Below are positions 41,756 through 50,457 of a stretch of 64,000 nt of DNA, piece after piece. The notes beneath the pieces were generated by a model. That model had not been told where the DNA came from, searched no databases, and saw nothing but the letters and a program-made list of their open reading frames with translations. The DNA comes from JAOUEA01 sp963821935 (lineage in GTDB: Bacteria > Actinomycetota > UBA4738 > HRBIN12): NCBI GenBank assembly GCA_963821935.1, contig CAWGFM010000001.1:20997-84996 (forward strand). The letters run 5' to 3'. Position numbers and translations under genes: made by a program. Each line of letters opens with the position of its first letter. Within the stretch, counting starts at the first letter, position 1.

Positions 41756-43114
41756 TCACATGTGGGCGATGAGTTGATCCACCCGCTCATCGACGCTGCG
41801 GAACGGGTCCTTGCAGAGCACCGTTCGCTGAGCCTGGTCGTTGAGCTTGAGGTGCACCCAGTCCACCGTGTAGTCGCGTCGCTTGGCCTTGGCCTGCCGG
41901 ATGAAGTCGCCTCGCAGCTTCGCTCGCGTGGTCTGTGGGGGCTCGCGCATCGCGCGGTTGATCTGGGCGTCGCCGACGGCTCGCTCGACCTTGCCCGACT
42001 TCTCCAGCAGGTAGTAGAGGCCGCGCCCCCGGTTCACGTCGTGATAGGCCAGGTCCAGCAGCGCGATCCGGGGTGAGGCCAGCGCCAGTCCGTGCTTGGC
42101 CATGTACCGTTCGATCAGCGTCCGCTTCGTGATCCAATCCACCTTGCGACCGAGGCGTTCGGGTTCACCGTCGCGGAGCGCGTCCAGCGCTTCCCGCCAC
42201 TCGCGGAGCAACACCTTCGATGTCTCATCGGCCCCTCGCCGCTCGATGAATCGCTCCGTCTTCTCGAAGTACTCGGTCTGCATCTCGATGGCGGTCAGCT
42301 CCCGGCCGTTCGCGAGCTTGACCGTGCGCGTGCACGAGGTGTCGTGGCTGATCTCACGGATCGCACGGATCGGGTTCTCCAGCGACAGGTCGCGCATCAC
42401 GGTGTTGCCCTCCACCATCCGCAGCACGAGATCGGTGATGCCGACCTTCATGAAGGTGGTCCACTCGCTCATGTTCGAATCACCGACGATCACGTGCAGC
42501 CGGCGGAAACGTTCGGCGTCAGCGTGCGGTTCATCGCGGGTGTTGATGATGGGCCGAGAGCGCGTGGTGGCGCTCGAGACGCCCTCCCAGATGTGCTCGG
42601 CGCGCTGGCTGATGCAGAACTGCGCGCCTCGGGGACCGTGCAGCACCTTGCCCGCGCCGCACCAGATCTGGCGTGTCACGAAGAACGGGATCAAGACGTC
42701 GGCCATGCGCGCGAACTCCCCGTGCCGGGCAACCAGGTAGTTCTCGTGACACCCGTAGGAGTTGCCCGCAGAGTCGGTGTTGTTCTTGAAGAGGTAGACG
42801 TCGCCGGAGATGCCCTCCTCGTGCAGGCGCATCTCGGCAGCCCCCAGCAGCGCTTCCAGGATCCGCTCCCCCGCCTTGTCGTGCGCGACCAGCTCCTTGA
42901 TCACGTCGCATTCGGGCGTGGCGTACTCGGGATGCGAGCCCACGTCCAGGTAGAGACGCGCACCGTTCTCCAGGAAGACGTTGGAGGAACGACCCCAGTG
43001 CACCACCCGTCGGAACAGGTAGCGGGCCACCTCATCGGGCGAAAGCCGCCGTTGTCCGCGGAACGTGCACGTGACGCCGTACTCGTTCTCCAGCCCGAAG
43101 ATGCGGCGATCCAT
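41756..43114 (-). CDS. pafA: Pup-protein ligase PafA
   Basis: PafA attaches the C-terminal glutamate of Pup to lysines of target proteins, marking them for the proteasome. The 452-residue protein has IFGLENEYGVTCTF at the N-terminus, the catalytic aspartate region in YLDVGSHPEYATPE (near residue 57), KNNTDSAGNSYGCHENYL and RPIINTRDEPHAD. The ATG is 6 bases downstream of TAGGCT (43121-43126), so it is leaderless. The alpha subunit gene lies 20 bases upstream. Confidence 0.95.
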   Translation of the reverse strand: MDRRIFGLENEYGVTCTFRGQRRLSPDEVARYLFRRVVHWGRSSNVFLENGARLYLDVGSHPEYATPECDVIKELVAHDKAGERILEALLGAAEMRLHEEGISGDVYLFKNNTDSAGNSYGCHENYLVARHGEFARMADVLIPFFVTRQIWCGAGKVLHGPRGAQFCISQRAEHIWEGVSSATTRSRPIINTRDEPHADAERFRRLHVIVGDSNMSEWTTFMKVGITDLVLRMVEGNTVMRDLSLENPIRAIREISHDTSCTRTVKLANGRELTAIEMQTEYFEKTERFIERRGADETSKVLLREWREALDALRDGEPERLGRKVDWITKRTLIERYMAKHGLALASPRIALLDLAYHDVNRGRGLYYLLEKSGKVERAVGDAQINRAMREPPQTTRAKLRGDFIRQAKAKRRDYTVDWVHLKLNDQAQRTVLCKDPFRSVDERVDQLIAHM

Positions 43115-43120
43115 CTCGAC

Positions 43121-43126
43121 AGCCTA
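43121..43126 (-). promoter_or_regulatory. -10 box of leaderless pafA
   Basis: TAGGCT on the minus strand, 6 bases before the pafA ATG. Confidence 0.5.
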
Positions 43127-43134
43127 CGGCCGCG

Positions 43135-43821
43135 TCAGCCTTGCAGGATCGCGGTGATCTCGTCGTCGTCGAGCCGACGGAACTTGCGCCGTTGGGTGCG
43201 GGTCCGGTCCAGTACGCCGGCTTCGATCGCCGCGGGCTCGATCGTGCGGTCATCGGGCGCACCCAGGACCTCGACGGCCGCGGTGATGGCGGTCGGTAGG
43301 TCCCACCCGTGCGCGTAGCGATCCTTCAGCGTGTCCATGAGGTCGTCGGCGTGCCCGCCGATGGCGACGAACCCGTGCTCGTCGTTCACCGAGCCGTCGA
43401 ACAGGACGTGGTAGAGAGCGATGCCGGCATCGTCGCCGTCCACCTCCCCCACCAAGATCTCCACCTCGTAGGGCTTCATCTGTTGCGTGAAGATGGTCGA
43501 GAGCGCCTGACTGTAGGCGTTGGCGAGGTCGCGAGCCTTCACGTCCTCGCGGCCGTAGGAGTAGCCGCGGAGGTCGGCGAGCCTGATGCCCGAGATCCGC
43601 AGGTCCTCGAACTCGCTGTACTTGCCCACGCCCGCGAAGGCGATCTGGTCGTAGATCTCGCTGATCTTGTGTAGGGTCGCCGACGGGTTCTCGGCGATGA
43701 ACAGCAAGCCGTCCGCATACTCCATGCCGATCACCGAACGACCGCGGGCGATGCCCTTGTGGGCGTACTCCGAGCGGTCCTTCATCATCTGCTCGGGTGC
43801 GACGTAGGGCATGAAGGACAT
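43135..43821 (-). CDS. prcA: Proteasome subunit alpha
   Basis: The alpha subunit forms the outer rings of the 20S core. The 228-residue protein starts MSFMPYVAPEQMMKDRSEYA and carries the alpha-type helix H0 and core GIARGRSVIGMEYADGLLFI, DQIAFAGVGKYSEFEDLR and ARDLANAYSQALSTIFTQQM. ATG 43821 overlaps the prcB stop (ATGA). Its acidic/basic C-terminal tail (RRKFRRLDDDEITAILQG) is typical in actinobacteria. Confidence 0.95.
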   Translation of the reverse strand: MSFMPYVAPEQMMKDRSEYAHKGIARGRSVIGMEYADGLLFIAENPSATLHKISEIYDQIAFAGVGKYSEFEDLRISGIRLADLRGYSYGREDVKARDLANAYSQALSTIFTQQMKPYEVEILVGEVDGDDAGIALYHVLFDGSVNDEHGFVAIGGHADDLMDTLKDRYAHGWDLPTAITAAVEVLGAPDDRTIEPAAIEAGVLDRTRTQRRKFRRLDDDEITAILQG

Positions 43822-44624
43822 CAGGAACGCTCCTGCAGCACGGTCTCGGCGGCGGCAGCGACGTCGTCCTGGGCCACCTCGTCGGCGCCTCCGGCCGTGA
43901 CCGCCAGCACGATCGGGTAGATGTGCCGGTTCGGGTTGGGACCTCCGGTGGCAACGTCGTCCTCGGACGCGTCGAGCAGAGCTTCGACCGCGGTGCGGAG
44001 GGCAGCATCGCGCTCGAGCCCGGGGCGCCACCGCTTCTTCAGGGAGTTCTTGGCGGGCTGGCTTCCCGACCCCGTCGCCTGGTAGTCGTCTTCTTCCCAT
44101 CGGCCACCGGTGGCGTCGTAGTAGAACAGCCGCCCTTCGGCCCGACGTTGGTCGAACCCTCCGAACAGGGGCACCACCACGAGCCCCTGCATCGCCAACG
44201 GGAAGTTCTGTCGGATCAGTTGCGCCAGGCGGTTCGCCTTGCCTTCTAGGGACAGCCGGTCCCCCGTGAGCTTCTCGTAGTGCTCCAGCTCGAGCTGGAA
44301 GAGCTTCACCATCTCGATCGCCATGCCGGCCGCACCGGCGATGGCGATCGCCGAGTAGTCGTCTGCCGCGAAGACCTTGCGCATCGTGTCGTCGGCGATC
44401 GTGTAGCCGGCGGTGGCCCGGCGGTCACCCGCCATGATGATGCCCTCGGCGTACTTCAGACCCAGCACCGTGGTGCCGTGGGGGATCCGGGCGGCTGCTT
44501 CGGCCGTCACCGTCTGCGTGAGGTGCGAGAGCGCGCCGGGTTGCTCCCGGCGCAGCAGGTCGACGAAGCTCGGATCTGTTCCGAATGCCGGACCGCTGAC
44601 CGGCATGGAGATGCGGTCGCTCAC
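43821..44624 (-). CDS. prcB: Proteasome subunit beta
   Basis: The beta subunit carries the proteolytic site. A propeptide of 50 residues precedes the nucleophile Thr51 in HGTTVLGLKYAEGIIMAGDR; cleavage after HG exposes it. Lys and Asp of the active site lie in MRKVFAADD and MAGDRRAT. The 267-residue length is usual. ATG overlaps pup, and the stop overlaps prcA, so pup-prcB-prcA is a coupled operon. Confidence 0.96.
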   Translation of the reverse strand: MSDRISMPVSGPAFGTDPSFVDLLRREQPGALSHLTQTVTAEAAARIPHGTTVLGLKYAEGIIMAGDRRATAGYTIADDTMRKVFAADDYSAIAIAGAAGMAIEMVKLFQLELEHYEKLTGDRLSLEGKANRLAQLIRQNFPLAMQGLVVVPLFGGFDQRRAEGRLFYYDATGGRWEEDDYQATGSGSQPAKNSLKKRWRPGLERDAALRTAVEALLDASEDDVATGGPNPNRHIYPIVLAVTAGGADEVAQDDVAAAAETVLQERS

Positions 44625-44830
44625 TCCCCGCCCTTCTGGACGTAGGACTTCACGAACTCCTCGGCGTTCTCCTCCAGCACGGAGTCGATCTCGTCGAGGA
44701 TGTCATCCATCTCTTCCTTGAGCTCGGCTGCCTTGCCCGATGACTGCACCTGCCCGGCATCGCCGTCGGCGCCGTCACCGTCACCGCCGCTCTTGCGCTG
44801 CACCTTCTTCTGTTCCTGTTCCTGTGGCAT
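44621..44830 (-). CDS. pup: Prokaryotic ubiquitin-like protein Pup
   Basis: Pup is the 69-residue tag conjugated to proteasome substrates. It ends in SYVQKGGE; because the last residue is Glu, not Gln, it does not need deamidation by Dop before ligation. The N-terminal half is disordered (PQEQEQKKVQRK, GDGDGADGD) and the C-terminal half holds the helix that binds Mpa (AAELKEEMDDILDEIDSVLE). A GAGGAG box precedes the ATG; its stop overlaps prcB. Confidence 0.97.
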   Translation of the reverse strand: MPQEQEQKKVQRKSGGDGDGADGDAGQVQSSGKAAELKEEMDDILDEIDSVLEENAEEFVKSYVQKGGE

Positions 44831-44860
44831 CGCTTCGCTCCTCGGGGGACAACGAGACCT

Positions 44861-44866
44861 ATCCTA
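44861..44866 (-). promoter_or_regulatory. -10 box of the pup-prcB-prcA operon
   Basis: TAGGAT on the minus strand places the transcription start near 44853, leaving a leader of about 23 bases with a GAGGAG box. Confidence 0.5.
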
Positions 44867-44916
44867 CCCAGTCGGCACCGAAGACCTAGGACTGAAGGCG
44901 GAGGCGAGGCCGGCGA

Positions 44917-46402
44917 TCAGCCTTGCAGGTTCGCCACCAAGGCGGCGGCATCGTCGCTGCTCTCGAGCAACCCATCGACGTGAGACTTGGTGCCTCGGAG
45001 GGGCTCCCGCATCGGGATGCGCTGCAGAGCGTCCTGCCCGGTGTCCACGATCAGCGAGTCCCACGAAGCTGCCGCGATGGCGTCGGGGTACTTGCCGATG
45101 CAGCGACCGCGGAAGTACGCACGAGTATCGATCGGGGGCTCCATGACGGCCTCATCGACCTCCTGGTCGGTCGTGAGCCGCTCGACCTTGCCGGTGGCCT
45201 CCAGGCGGTAGTAGAGGCCCTTGTCACGGCGCACATCGTGGTACTGCAGATCGATCGCGCGGAGCTTGGGATCGCCCCAGGCCAATCCGTCGCGTTCACG
45301 GTAGGCCTCGAGCACCCGCTGCTTCGCGACCCAGTCGAGCTGACGGTGCAGGGTGGAAGGATCGGTCTCGAGGGCGCCGAGCACGAACTCCCATCGATCG
45401 ACGATCTCGCGGTTCTCGAGCGTATCATCCTCGCGCTCCACGTACTTCTTGGCGTGCTCGAGGTACTCCCACTGGAGCTGCACCGCGTTCACCCGGCGGC
45501 CGTCTGCCAACGCGATCTCGCGGGTGCATGTGACATCGCGGGACACGTCGTGCAAGGCCTGGACAGGGTTCTGCACGGTCAGGTCGGGCAGGAAGCGATC
45601 CTCGATCATCTTGAGGATCAGGACCGTCGTGCCGAGCTTCAGGAACGTCGAGATCTCGCACAGGTTGGCGTCACCGACGATCACGTGCAGGCGCCGGTAC
45701 TTCTCCGGGTCGGCGTGCGGTTCGTCGCGCGTGTTGATGATGGGCCGTTTGAGCGTCGTCTCCAGGCCCACCTCGGTCTCGAAGAAGTCCGCGCGCTGGG
45801 TCAGTCTGGTAGATGCTTCGTCCGCGTTCGTCCCATTGTGCCTCGGCGCCCACCTTGCCGGCACCCGTGAAGACGATGCGCGTGACGAAGAACGGCGTGA
45901 GGTCGCGGACGATGTCGCCGAATGGGGTCGCGCGATCGACCAGGTAGTTCTCGTGTGTGCCGTAGCTATTGCCCTTGCCGTCGGAGTTGTTCTTGTAGAT
46001 CGACAGGCGCGGGGCACTGGGCATGGTCGCGACCACCTCGTCCAGCGACCGTTCCAGGATGCGCTCCCCCGCCTTGTCGTGCACCACTAAGCTTCGCACC
46101 GAGATGCATTCGGGCGTGGAGTACTCGGGGTGGGCGTGGTCGACGTAGTAGCGGGCCCCGTTCGGCAGGATCACGTTGGCCAGGCCGAGGTCCTCGTCCG
46201 AACCCTCCCGCGCCGGCACGGGCTCGAACCCACGAGCGTCGCGCAGCGGTGATTCCTGCTCGTAGTCCCAGCGGATCTTTCGCAGCGACCCCGCATAAGT
46301 GCTGATGAGGAGTGACGACGACAGGACCGGGTTGAAGTCGGGCGCTCCCGCGGCGGCGATGCCGTACTCGGTCTCGGTGCCGAAGACCTTGGGGATGGCC
46401 AT
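44917..46402 (-). CDS. dop: Pup deamidase/depupylase Dop, interrupted by a +1 frameshift
   Basis: Dop removes Pup from proteins (and deamidates PupGGQ where that exists). It is a PafA paralogue: VFGTETEYGIAAAGA at the N-terminus, YYVDHAHPEYSTPE with the catalytic aspartate, KNNSDGKGNSYGTHENYL, and in the second frame RPIINTRDEPHADPEKYRRL. The frames join if one base is removed near 45805 (SIYQ, then LTQRADFFE). The intact protein would be about 494 residues. Its -10 box TAGGGT overlaps the mpa stop codon, and the ATG at 46402 follows 6 bases later. Confidence 0.88.
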
Positions 46403-46408
46403 GCGGCC

Positions 46409-46414
46409 ACCCTA
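46409..46414 (-). promoter_or_regulatory. -10 box of leaderless dop, inside the mpa stop codon
   Basis: TAGGGT on the minus strand covers the mpa stop codon (46412-46414); 6 bases separate it from the dop ATG. Confidence 0.5.
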
Positions 46415-48151
46415 CAGGTACTGACCTGCGTTCACGCGTTCGACCTGACGACCGTCGCCGTCGTGGCCCAGCAGCGTGCGGACGTAGACGATGCGCTCAC
46501 CCTTCTTACCCGAGATCCGCGCCCAGTCATCGGGGTTGGTGGTGTTGGGCAGGTCCTCGTTCTCCTTGAACTCGTCCCGGATGGCGGTGAGCAGGTCCTC
46601 GCTCTTGATGCCCTTCTCGCCCTTGGACAGGAACCGCTTGATCGCATCCTTCTTGGCGCGACGCACGATATTCTCGATCATGGCGCCGGAGTTGAAGTCC
46701 TTGAAGTACAGGATCTCCTTGTCGCCGCTGGCGTAGGTCACCTCGAGGAAGCGGTTGCGGTCGCTGGGCTCGTACATCTGCTCCACGGTCTTCTCGATCA
46801 TGCGGAAGCATGCCTGCTGACCGTCGCCCGAGTACCGAGCCAGCTCGTCGGGGTGGATCGGCACGACCGGGTGCAGGTACTTGGCCATGATGTCGGCGGC
46901 CTGATCCTGGGTGGGCCGCTCGATCTTGATCTTCACGTCGAGCCGTCCAGGGCGCAGGATCGCGGGGTCGATCAGGTCCTCTCGGTTGGAAGCGCCGATC
47001 ACGATGACGTTCTTGAGCGTCTCCACTCCGTCCAGCTCACTGAGCAGCTGCGGCACGATCGTGGATTCGACGTCGCTCGAGATGCCCGTGCCACGCGTGC
47101 GGAAGATCGAATCCATCTCGTCGAAGAACACGATGACGGGCAGCCCCTCTTCGCTGCGCTCCTTCGCGCGGATGAAGATCTCGCGGATCTGCCGCTCGGT
47201 TTCGCCCACGTACTTGTTGAGCAGCTCGGGCCCCTTCACGTTCAAGAAGTAGCTGCGTGCGTCGGATCGTCCCGCGCGCTCGGCCACCTTCTCGGCCAGG
47301 GACTTGGCGACGGCCTTGGCGATCAGGGTCTTGCCGCAGCCGGGAGGGCCGTAGAGCAACACGCCCTTCGGTGCCTCCAGCTGGTGTTCGGCGAACAGCT
47401 CCGCGTAGAGGAACGGCAGCTCCACGGCGTCTCGGATCGAATCGATCTGGCCTTCGAGTCCGCCGATGTCTTCGTAACTGACGTCGGGGATCTCCTCCAG
47501 GACGAGTTCTTCGACCTCTTCCTTGGGCAGCAGCTCGGTGGCCACGGCCGAACGGGGATCGAACAGCACGTTGTCGCCGGCGCGGGGCGGGCCGGTGAGC
47601 AGCGAGCCGGCCAGGTGCGCGACGTGCTCCTCGTCACCACGACCGATGACGATGACGCGGTCCTCACCGAGCCGATCCTTGACCTTGACGACCTCGCCGG
47701 CACGGTCTGGCTCGAGCACCTCGACCACGTTGAGTGATTCGTTGAGCACGACCTGCGCGCCGGGGCGGAACGACTGCTGGTCGATGTCGGGGGCCGGCAT
47801 CACGCGCATCTTGCGACCCGCCGTGAACACGTCGATCGATCCGTCGTCGTTGGTGCCGAGGTAGACGCCGAAGGACGCCGGAGGCTGGGAGAGCTTCTCG
47901 ACCTCTTCTGCGAGGGCCTCGATCTTCTCGCGCTCGGTGCGCAGCGCATCGGCGAGCTTCTCGTTCTGGCCGACGGCGCGGGTGAGTTGTTCGCGTGCCT
48001 CGCCGAGCTTGTCCTCGAGGAGGGTGACCTGTCGGGGCGCATTCGTGAGCCGGCGCCGAAGCAGGCCGACCTCTTCTTCCAGGTATTTCACCTGGCTCTG
48101 GAGCTCGTGCACCTGTGCGTCGTACTTCTCGACTTCGCGCTGATCCGCCAT
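46412..48151 (-). CDS. mpa: Proteasome-associated AAA+ ATPase Mpa/ARC
   Basis: Mpa unfolds pupylated proteins and feeds them into the proteasome. An N-terminal coiled coil (about 1-85) recruits Pup; tandem OB domains follow (about 90-235). The AAA+ module has Walker A LLYGPPGCGKTLIAKAVAKS, Walker B VIVFFDEMDSIF and the sensor region GASNREDLIDPAILRPGRLD. The C-terminus ends NAGQYL with the penultimate tyrosine that opens the proteasome gate. It has its own promoter (TAGGAT at 48180-48185) and a GAGGTGAGG box. Confidence 0.96.
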   Translation of the reverse strand: MADQREVEKYDAQVHELQSQVKYLEEEVGLLRRRLTNAPRQVTLLEDKLGEAREQLTRAVGQNEKLADALRTEREKIEALAEEVEKLSQPPASFGVYLGTNDDGSIDVFTAGRKMRVMPAPDIDQQSFRPGAQVVLNESLNVVEVLEPDRAGEVVKVKDRLGEDRVIVIGRGDEEHVAHLAGSLLTGPPRAGDNVLFDPRSAVATELLPKEEVEELVLEEIPDVSYEDIGGLEGQIDSIRDAVELPFLYAELFAEHQLEAPKGVLLYGPPGCGKTLIAKAVAKSLAEKVAERAGRSDARSYFLNVKGPELLNKYVGETERQIREIFIRAKERSEEGLPVIVFFDEMDSIFRTRGTGISSDVESTIVPQLLSELDGVETLKNVIVIGASNREDLIDPAILRPGRLDVKIKIERPTQDQAADIMAKYLHPVVPIHPDELARYSGDGQQACFRMIEKTVEQMYEPSDRNRFLEVTYASGDKEILYFKDFNSGAMIENIVRRAKKDAIKRFLSKGEKGIKSEDLLTAIRDEFKENEDLPNTTNPDDWARISGKKGERIVYVRTLLGHDGDGRQVERVNAGQYL

Positions 48152-48179
48152 CGGTCCTCACCTCTGCCGGTGGGCCAGA

Positions 48180-48185
48180 ATCCTA
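48180..48185 (-). promoter_or_regulatory. -10 box of mpa
   Basis: TAGGAT on the minus strand, about 29 bases upstream of the mpa ATG; the same hexamer precedes pup. Confidence 0.45.
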
Positions 48186-48365
48186 ACCCCGACCTCTCCA
48201 GGTTCCGTGGAAGGCGAACGTTCGTCTCCTCCTACACATACGACATCCGAGCCCGAAGGATTCATGCCTGGAACAAGGTAGTTCTGACCCGAGGTCTGCT
48301 CCGCAACCTACGCGGACCGGCCGACAGTGCCCCGCGGCCCGGATGGAGCCCGGATGGAGAGGGTG

Positions 48366-49139
48366 TCACGACACGCGGCGTGCGATCGACAAGAAGCCGG
48401 TGTGGGCCACCATCCGGTGGTCGGGACGGACGCTGCGGCCCGTCACGTGCCATCCTCGCTTGAGCGTCTCGAAGGTCTCGAGATGGTGGAATCCCGAAGC
48501 CTCCAAGGACATCACGAGCTGCTGGACCTGCATCACCGTGGGCAGATAGGCGACCAATACCCCGCCCGGCTCCAGCACGCCCCCCAGGGCCTGCAACGGT
48601 GTCCATGGGTCCGGCACGTCGAGCACCACGCGGTCGAATCGCTCCGCGCCGTCGACCGAGGCGAGGTCCCCCTGCCGCAGATCCAGCGAAGCGGGCATGT
48701 CACCGAAGAATCGCTCGATGTTGGCGACGGCCTGCTCGCGATGTTCCGGCCGCAGCTCGTAGGACACGACCGACCCCTCTGGTCCGACCGCTCGGCACAG
48801 CGCGATCGTGAGGGCTCCCGACCCCGTGCCGGCTTCCAGCACCCGGGCGCCGGGGAAGATGTCGGCCTCCGTGACGATCGGCCCCAGGTCCTTGGGGTAG
48901 ACCACCTGCGCGCCACGGGGCATCTTCAGGACGAAGTCGGCGAACCGCGGTCGGAACGCCACGAGCACCATCCCTTTGGAGGTGCGAACGGTGCAACCCT
49001 CGGGGCGGCCCATGACGTCGTCATGTGGCAGGGTGCCGCTGTGCGTGTGATAGGTCTCGCCTTCCTCGAGCCGGAACAGGTACGTGCGATCACGCTGATC
49101 GATCAGCAGCACCGTCTCGCCCGCTCCGAAGCTCGACAT
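48366..49139 (-). CDS. trmI: tRNA (adenine-58-N1)-methyltransferase TrmI
   Basis: TrmI methylates A58 of the tRNA T loop. The 257-residue protein has the SAM-binding motif RVLEAGTGSGALTIALCRAV, then VVSYELRPEHREQAVANIER and FDRVVLDVPDPWTPLQAL. An N-terminal barrel-like domain (DRTYLFRLEEGETYHTHSGT) recognises tRNA. The ATG 49139 is leaderless (TAGCCT, 7 bases upstream). It lies upstream of mpa, as in other actinobacteria. Confidence 0.93.
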   Translation of the reverse strand: MSSFGAGETVLLIDQRDRTYLFRLEEGETYHTHSGTLPHDDVMGRPEGCTVRTSKGMVLVAFRPRFADFVLKMPRGAQVVYPKDLGPIVTEADIFPGARVLEAGTGSGALTIALCRAVGPEGSVVSYELRPEHREQAVANIERFFGDMPASLDLRQGDLASVDGAERFDRVVLDVPDPWTPLQALGGVLEPGGVLVAYLPTVMQVQQLVMSLEASGFHHLETFETLKRGWHVTGRSVRPDHRMVAHTGFLSIARRVS

Positions 49140-49146
49140 GGGGCCC

Positions 49147-49152
49147 AGGCTA
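49147..49152 (-). promoter_or_regulatory. -10 box of leaderless trmI
   Basis: TAGCCT on the minus strand, 7 bases before the trmI ATG. Confidence 0.5.
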
Positions 49153-49213
49153 GCGCACCCCTTTCACGCACCCCTTGCGGGGTCGGGTGGGCCTGGTCGA
49201 GCGATCGAGCTGG

Positions 49214-50338
49214 TTACGGGATCTCGGCCGGGATGGGCCGGGAACCGAGCGTGACGTCCACGGTGCGCTCGTCACCGGACGGACCCACGACCAGCACCGA
49301 CACCTGGGTGCCGGGACGCAGCTCGGACAGGATCGAGCTGATGTCCTCGGGGATCGCGACGTCCTGGCCGTCGACCCCCAGGATCACGTCACCCGCGTTG
49401 ATCCCCGCGGCCCCCGCCGGCCCCTCGGGAGTGGTCGCCACCACGAACGCCCCCTGATCGACGGAGAGGTTCTGCTGCGCTACCAGGGCGCCGTCGACGT
49501 CGTCGGTCGAGACCCCCAGGTACGCGAGCGGTGCGAGCGGGTCGCTCTCGGCGATGGAGATCGTGTCTTTCGCTGAGTCGATGGCGATCGCGAACCCGAT
49601 GTTCTCGGCCTGATCGTTGCCGGCGGAGTTGATACCCACCACACGACCCTGCATGTCCAGCAGCGGTCCGCCCGAGTTCCCGTGGTTGATCGCGGCATCG
49701 GTCTGGATCACATCCGAGTAGGTCCGGAATGGCTGCCCGTTGGGGGCCGTCTCACAGGTGGCACACTGAGGATCCTGGACCTGGATGGTGCGATCCAGCG
49801 AGGACACGATGCCGGTGGTGACGCTCGGGCCGCCATCGAGTCCCAACGCATAGCCGATGGCGACCAGCCGCTGTCCGAGGCGGAGGTCCGCCGAATCGCC
49901 CAGCGGGACGGTCGGCAGATCGGTCCCGTCGATCTTGAGCACGGCGAGGTCATGCTCGCAGTCGGCGCCGATCAGCCTGGCGTCGTAGCGGACCGGCTCT
50001 TCGGCGGAGCTGAAGACGGTGATCTGCGTCGCTCCCTCGACCACGTGACAGTTGGTGACGACCACACCGTCCGAGCGGACGACGAAGCCGGTTCCGACCC
50101 CTTGACCGCTCTGTCCGTCGGCCGAGGTGACCTCGCTGGTGACGTTGACCACGGCAGGCAGCACCCGCTGGGTGACCGCAGCGACCGGCTCCTTGGAAGC
50201 CGGGATCGGTGAGGCATACGTGTCGACGGAGCCCCGTGACGAGGTCGAGGCGTCATCGGGTTCGTTGCCCAGGGTCACAGTGCAGGCCGTCGCGAGGACG
50301 GTCAGCACGACGACCATCGGCAGGAAGAGTCGGCGCAT
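49214..50338 (-). CDS. HtrA/DegP-like secreted serine protease with PDZ domain
   Basis: A 374-residue trypsin-like protease. The N-terminus has a hydrophobic segment with a lipobox-like LATAC, so it may be a lipoprotein. The catalytic triad is His in VVTNCHVVEG, Asp in CEHDLAVLKIDG, and Ser in INHGNSGGPLLD. A single PDZ domain (about 275-370: GPAGAAGINAGDVILGVDG) closes it. The start is ATG 50338; an ATG 15 codons upstream (50383) is possible. It is next to trmI but separated by 74 bases. Confidence 0.88.
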   Translation of the reverse strand: MRRLFLPMVVVLTVLATACTVTLGNEPDDASTSSRGSVDTYASPIPASKEPVAAVTQRVLPAVVNVTSEVTSADGQSGQGVGTGFVVRSDGVVVTNCHVVEGATQITVFSSAEEPVRYDARLIGADCEHDLAVLKIDGTDLPTVPLGDSADLRLGQRLVAIGYALGLDGGPSVTTGIVSSLDRTIQVQDPQCATCETAPNGQPFRTYSDVIQTDAAINHGNSGGPLLDMQGRVVGINSAGNDQAENIGFAIAIDSAKDTISIAESDPLAPLAYLGVSTDDVDGALVAQQNLSVDQGAFVVATTPEGPAGAAGINAGDVILGVDGQDVAIPEDISSILSELRPGTQVSVLVVGPSGDERTVDVTLGSRPIPAEIP

Positions 50339-50457
50339 AGCAGGAAGCCTTTCGTCTCGACGAGAGGGGGTGTCGTGGTTCATTCGTCGCCCCCACGGTA
50401 ACGGTTCCCGTCGGGACGACCGCCTCGAGACGACGGTTGTGACGAAGATGTCGCGGG

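Noticed and set aside
46463..47737. 424-residue open frame opposite mpa
   Set aside because: Shadow of mpa with no recognisable domain.
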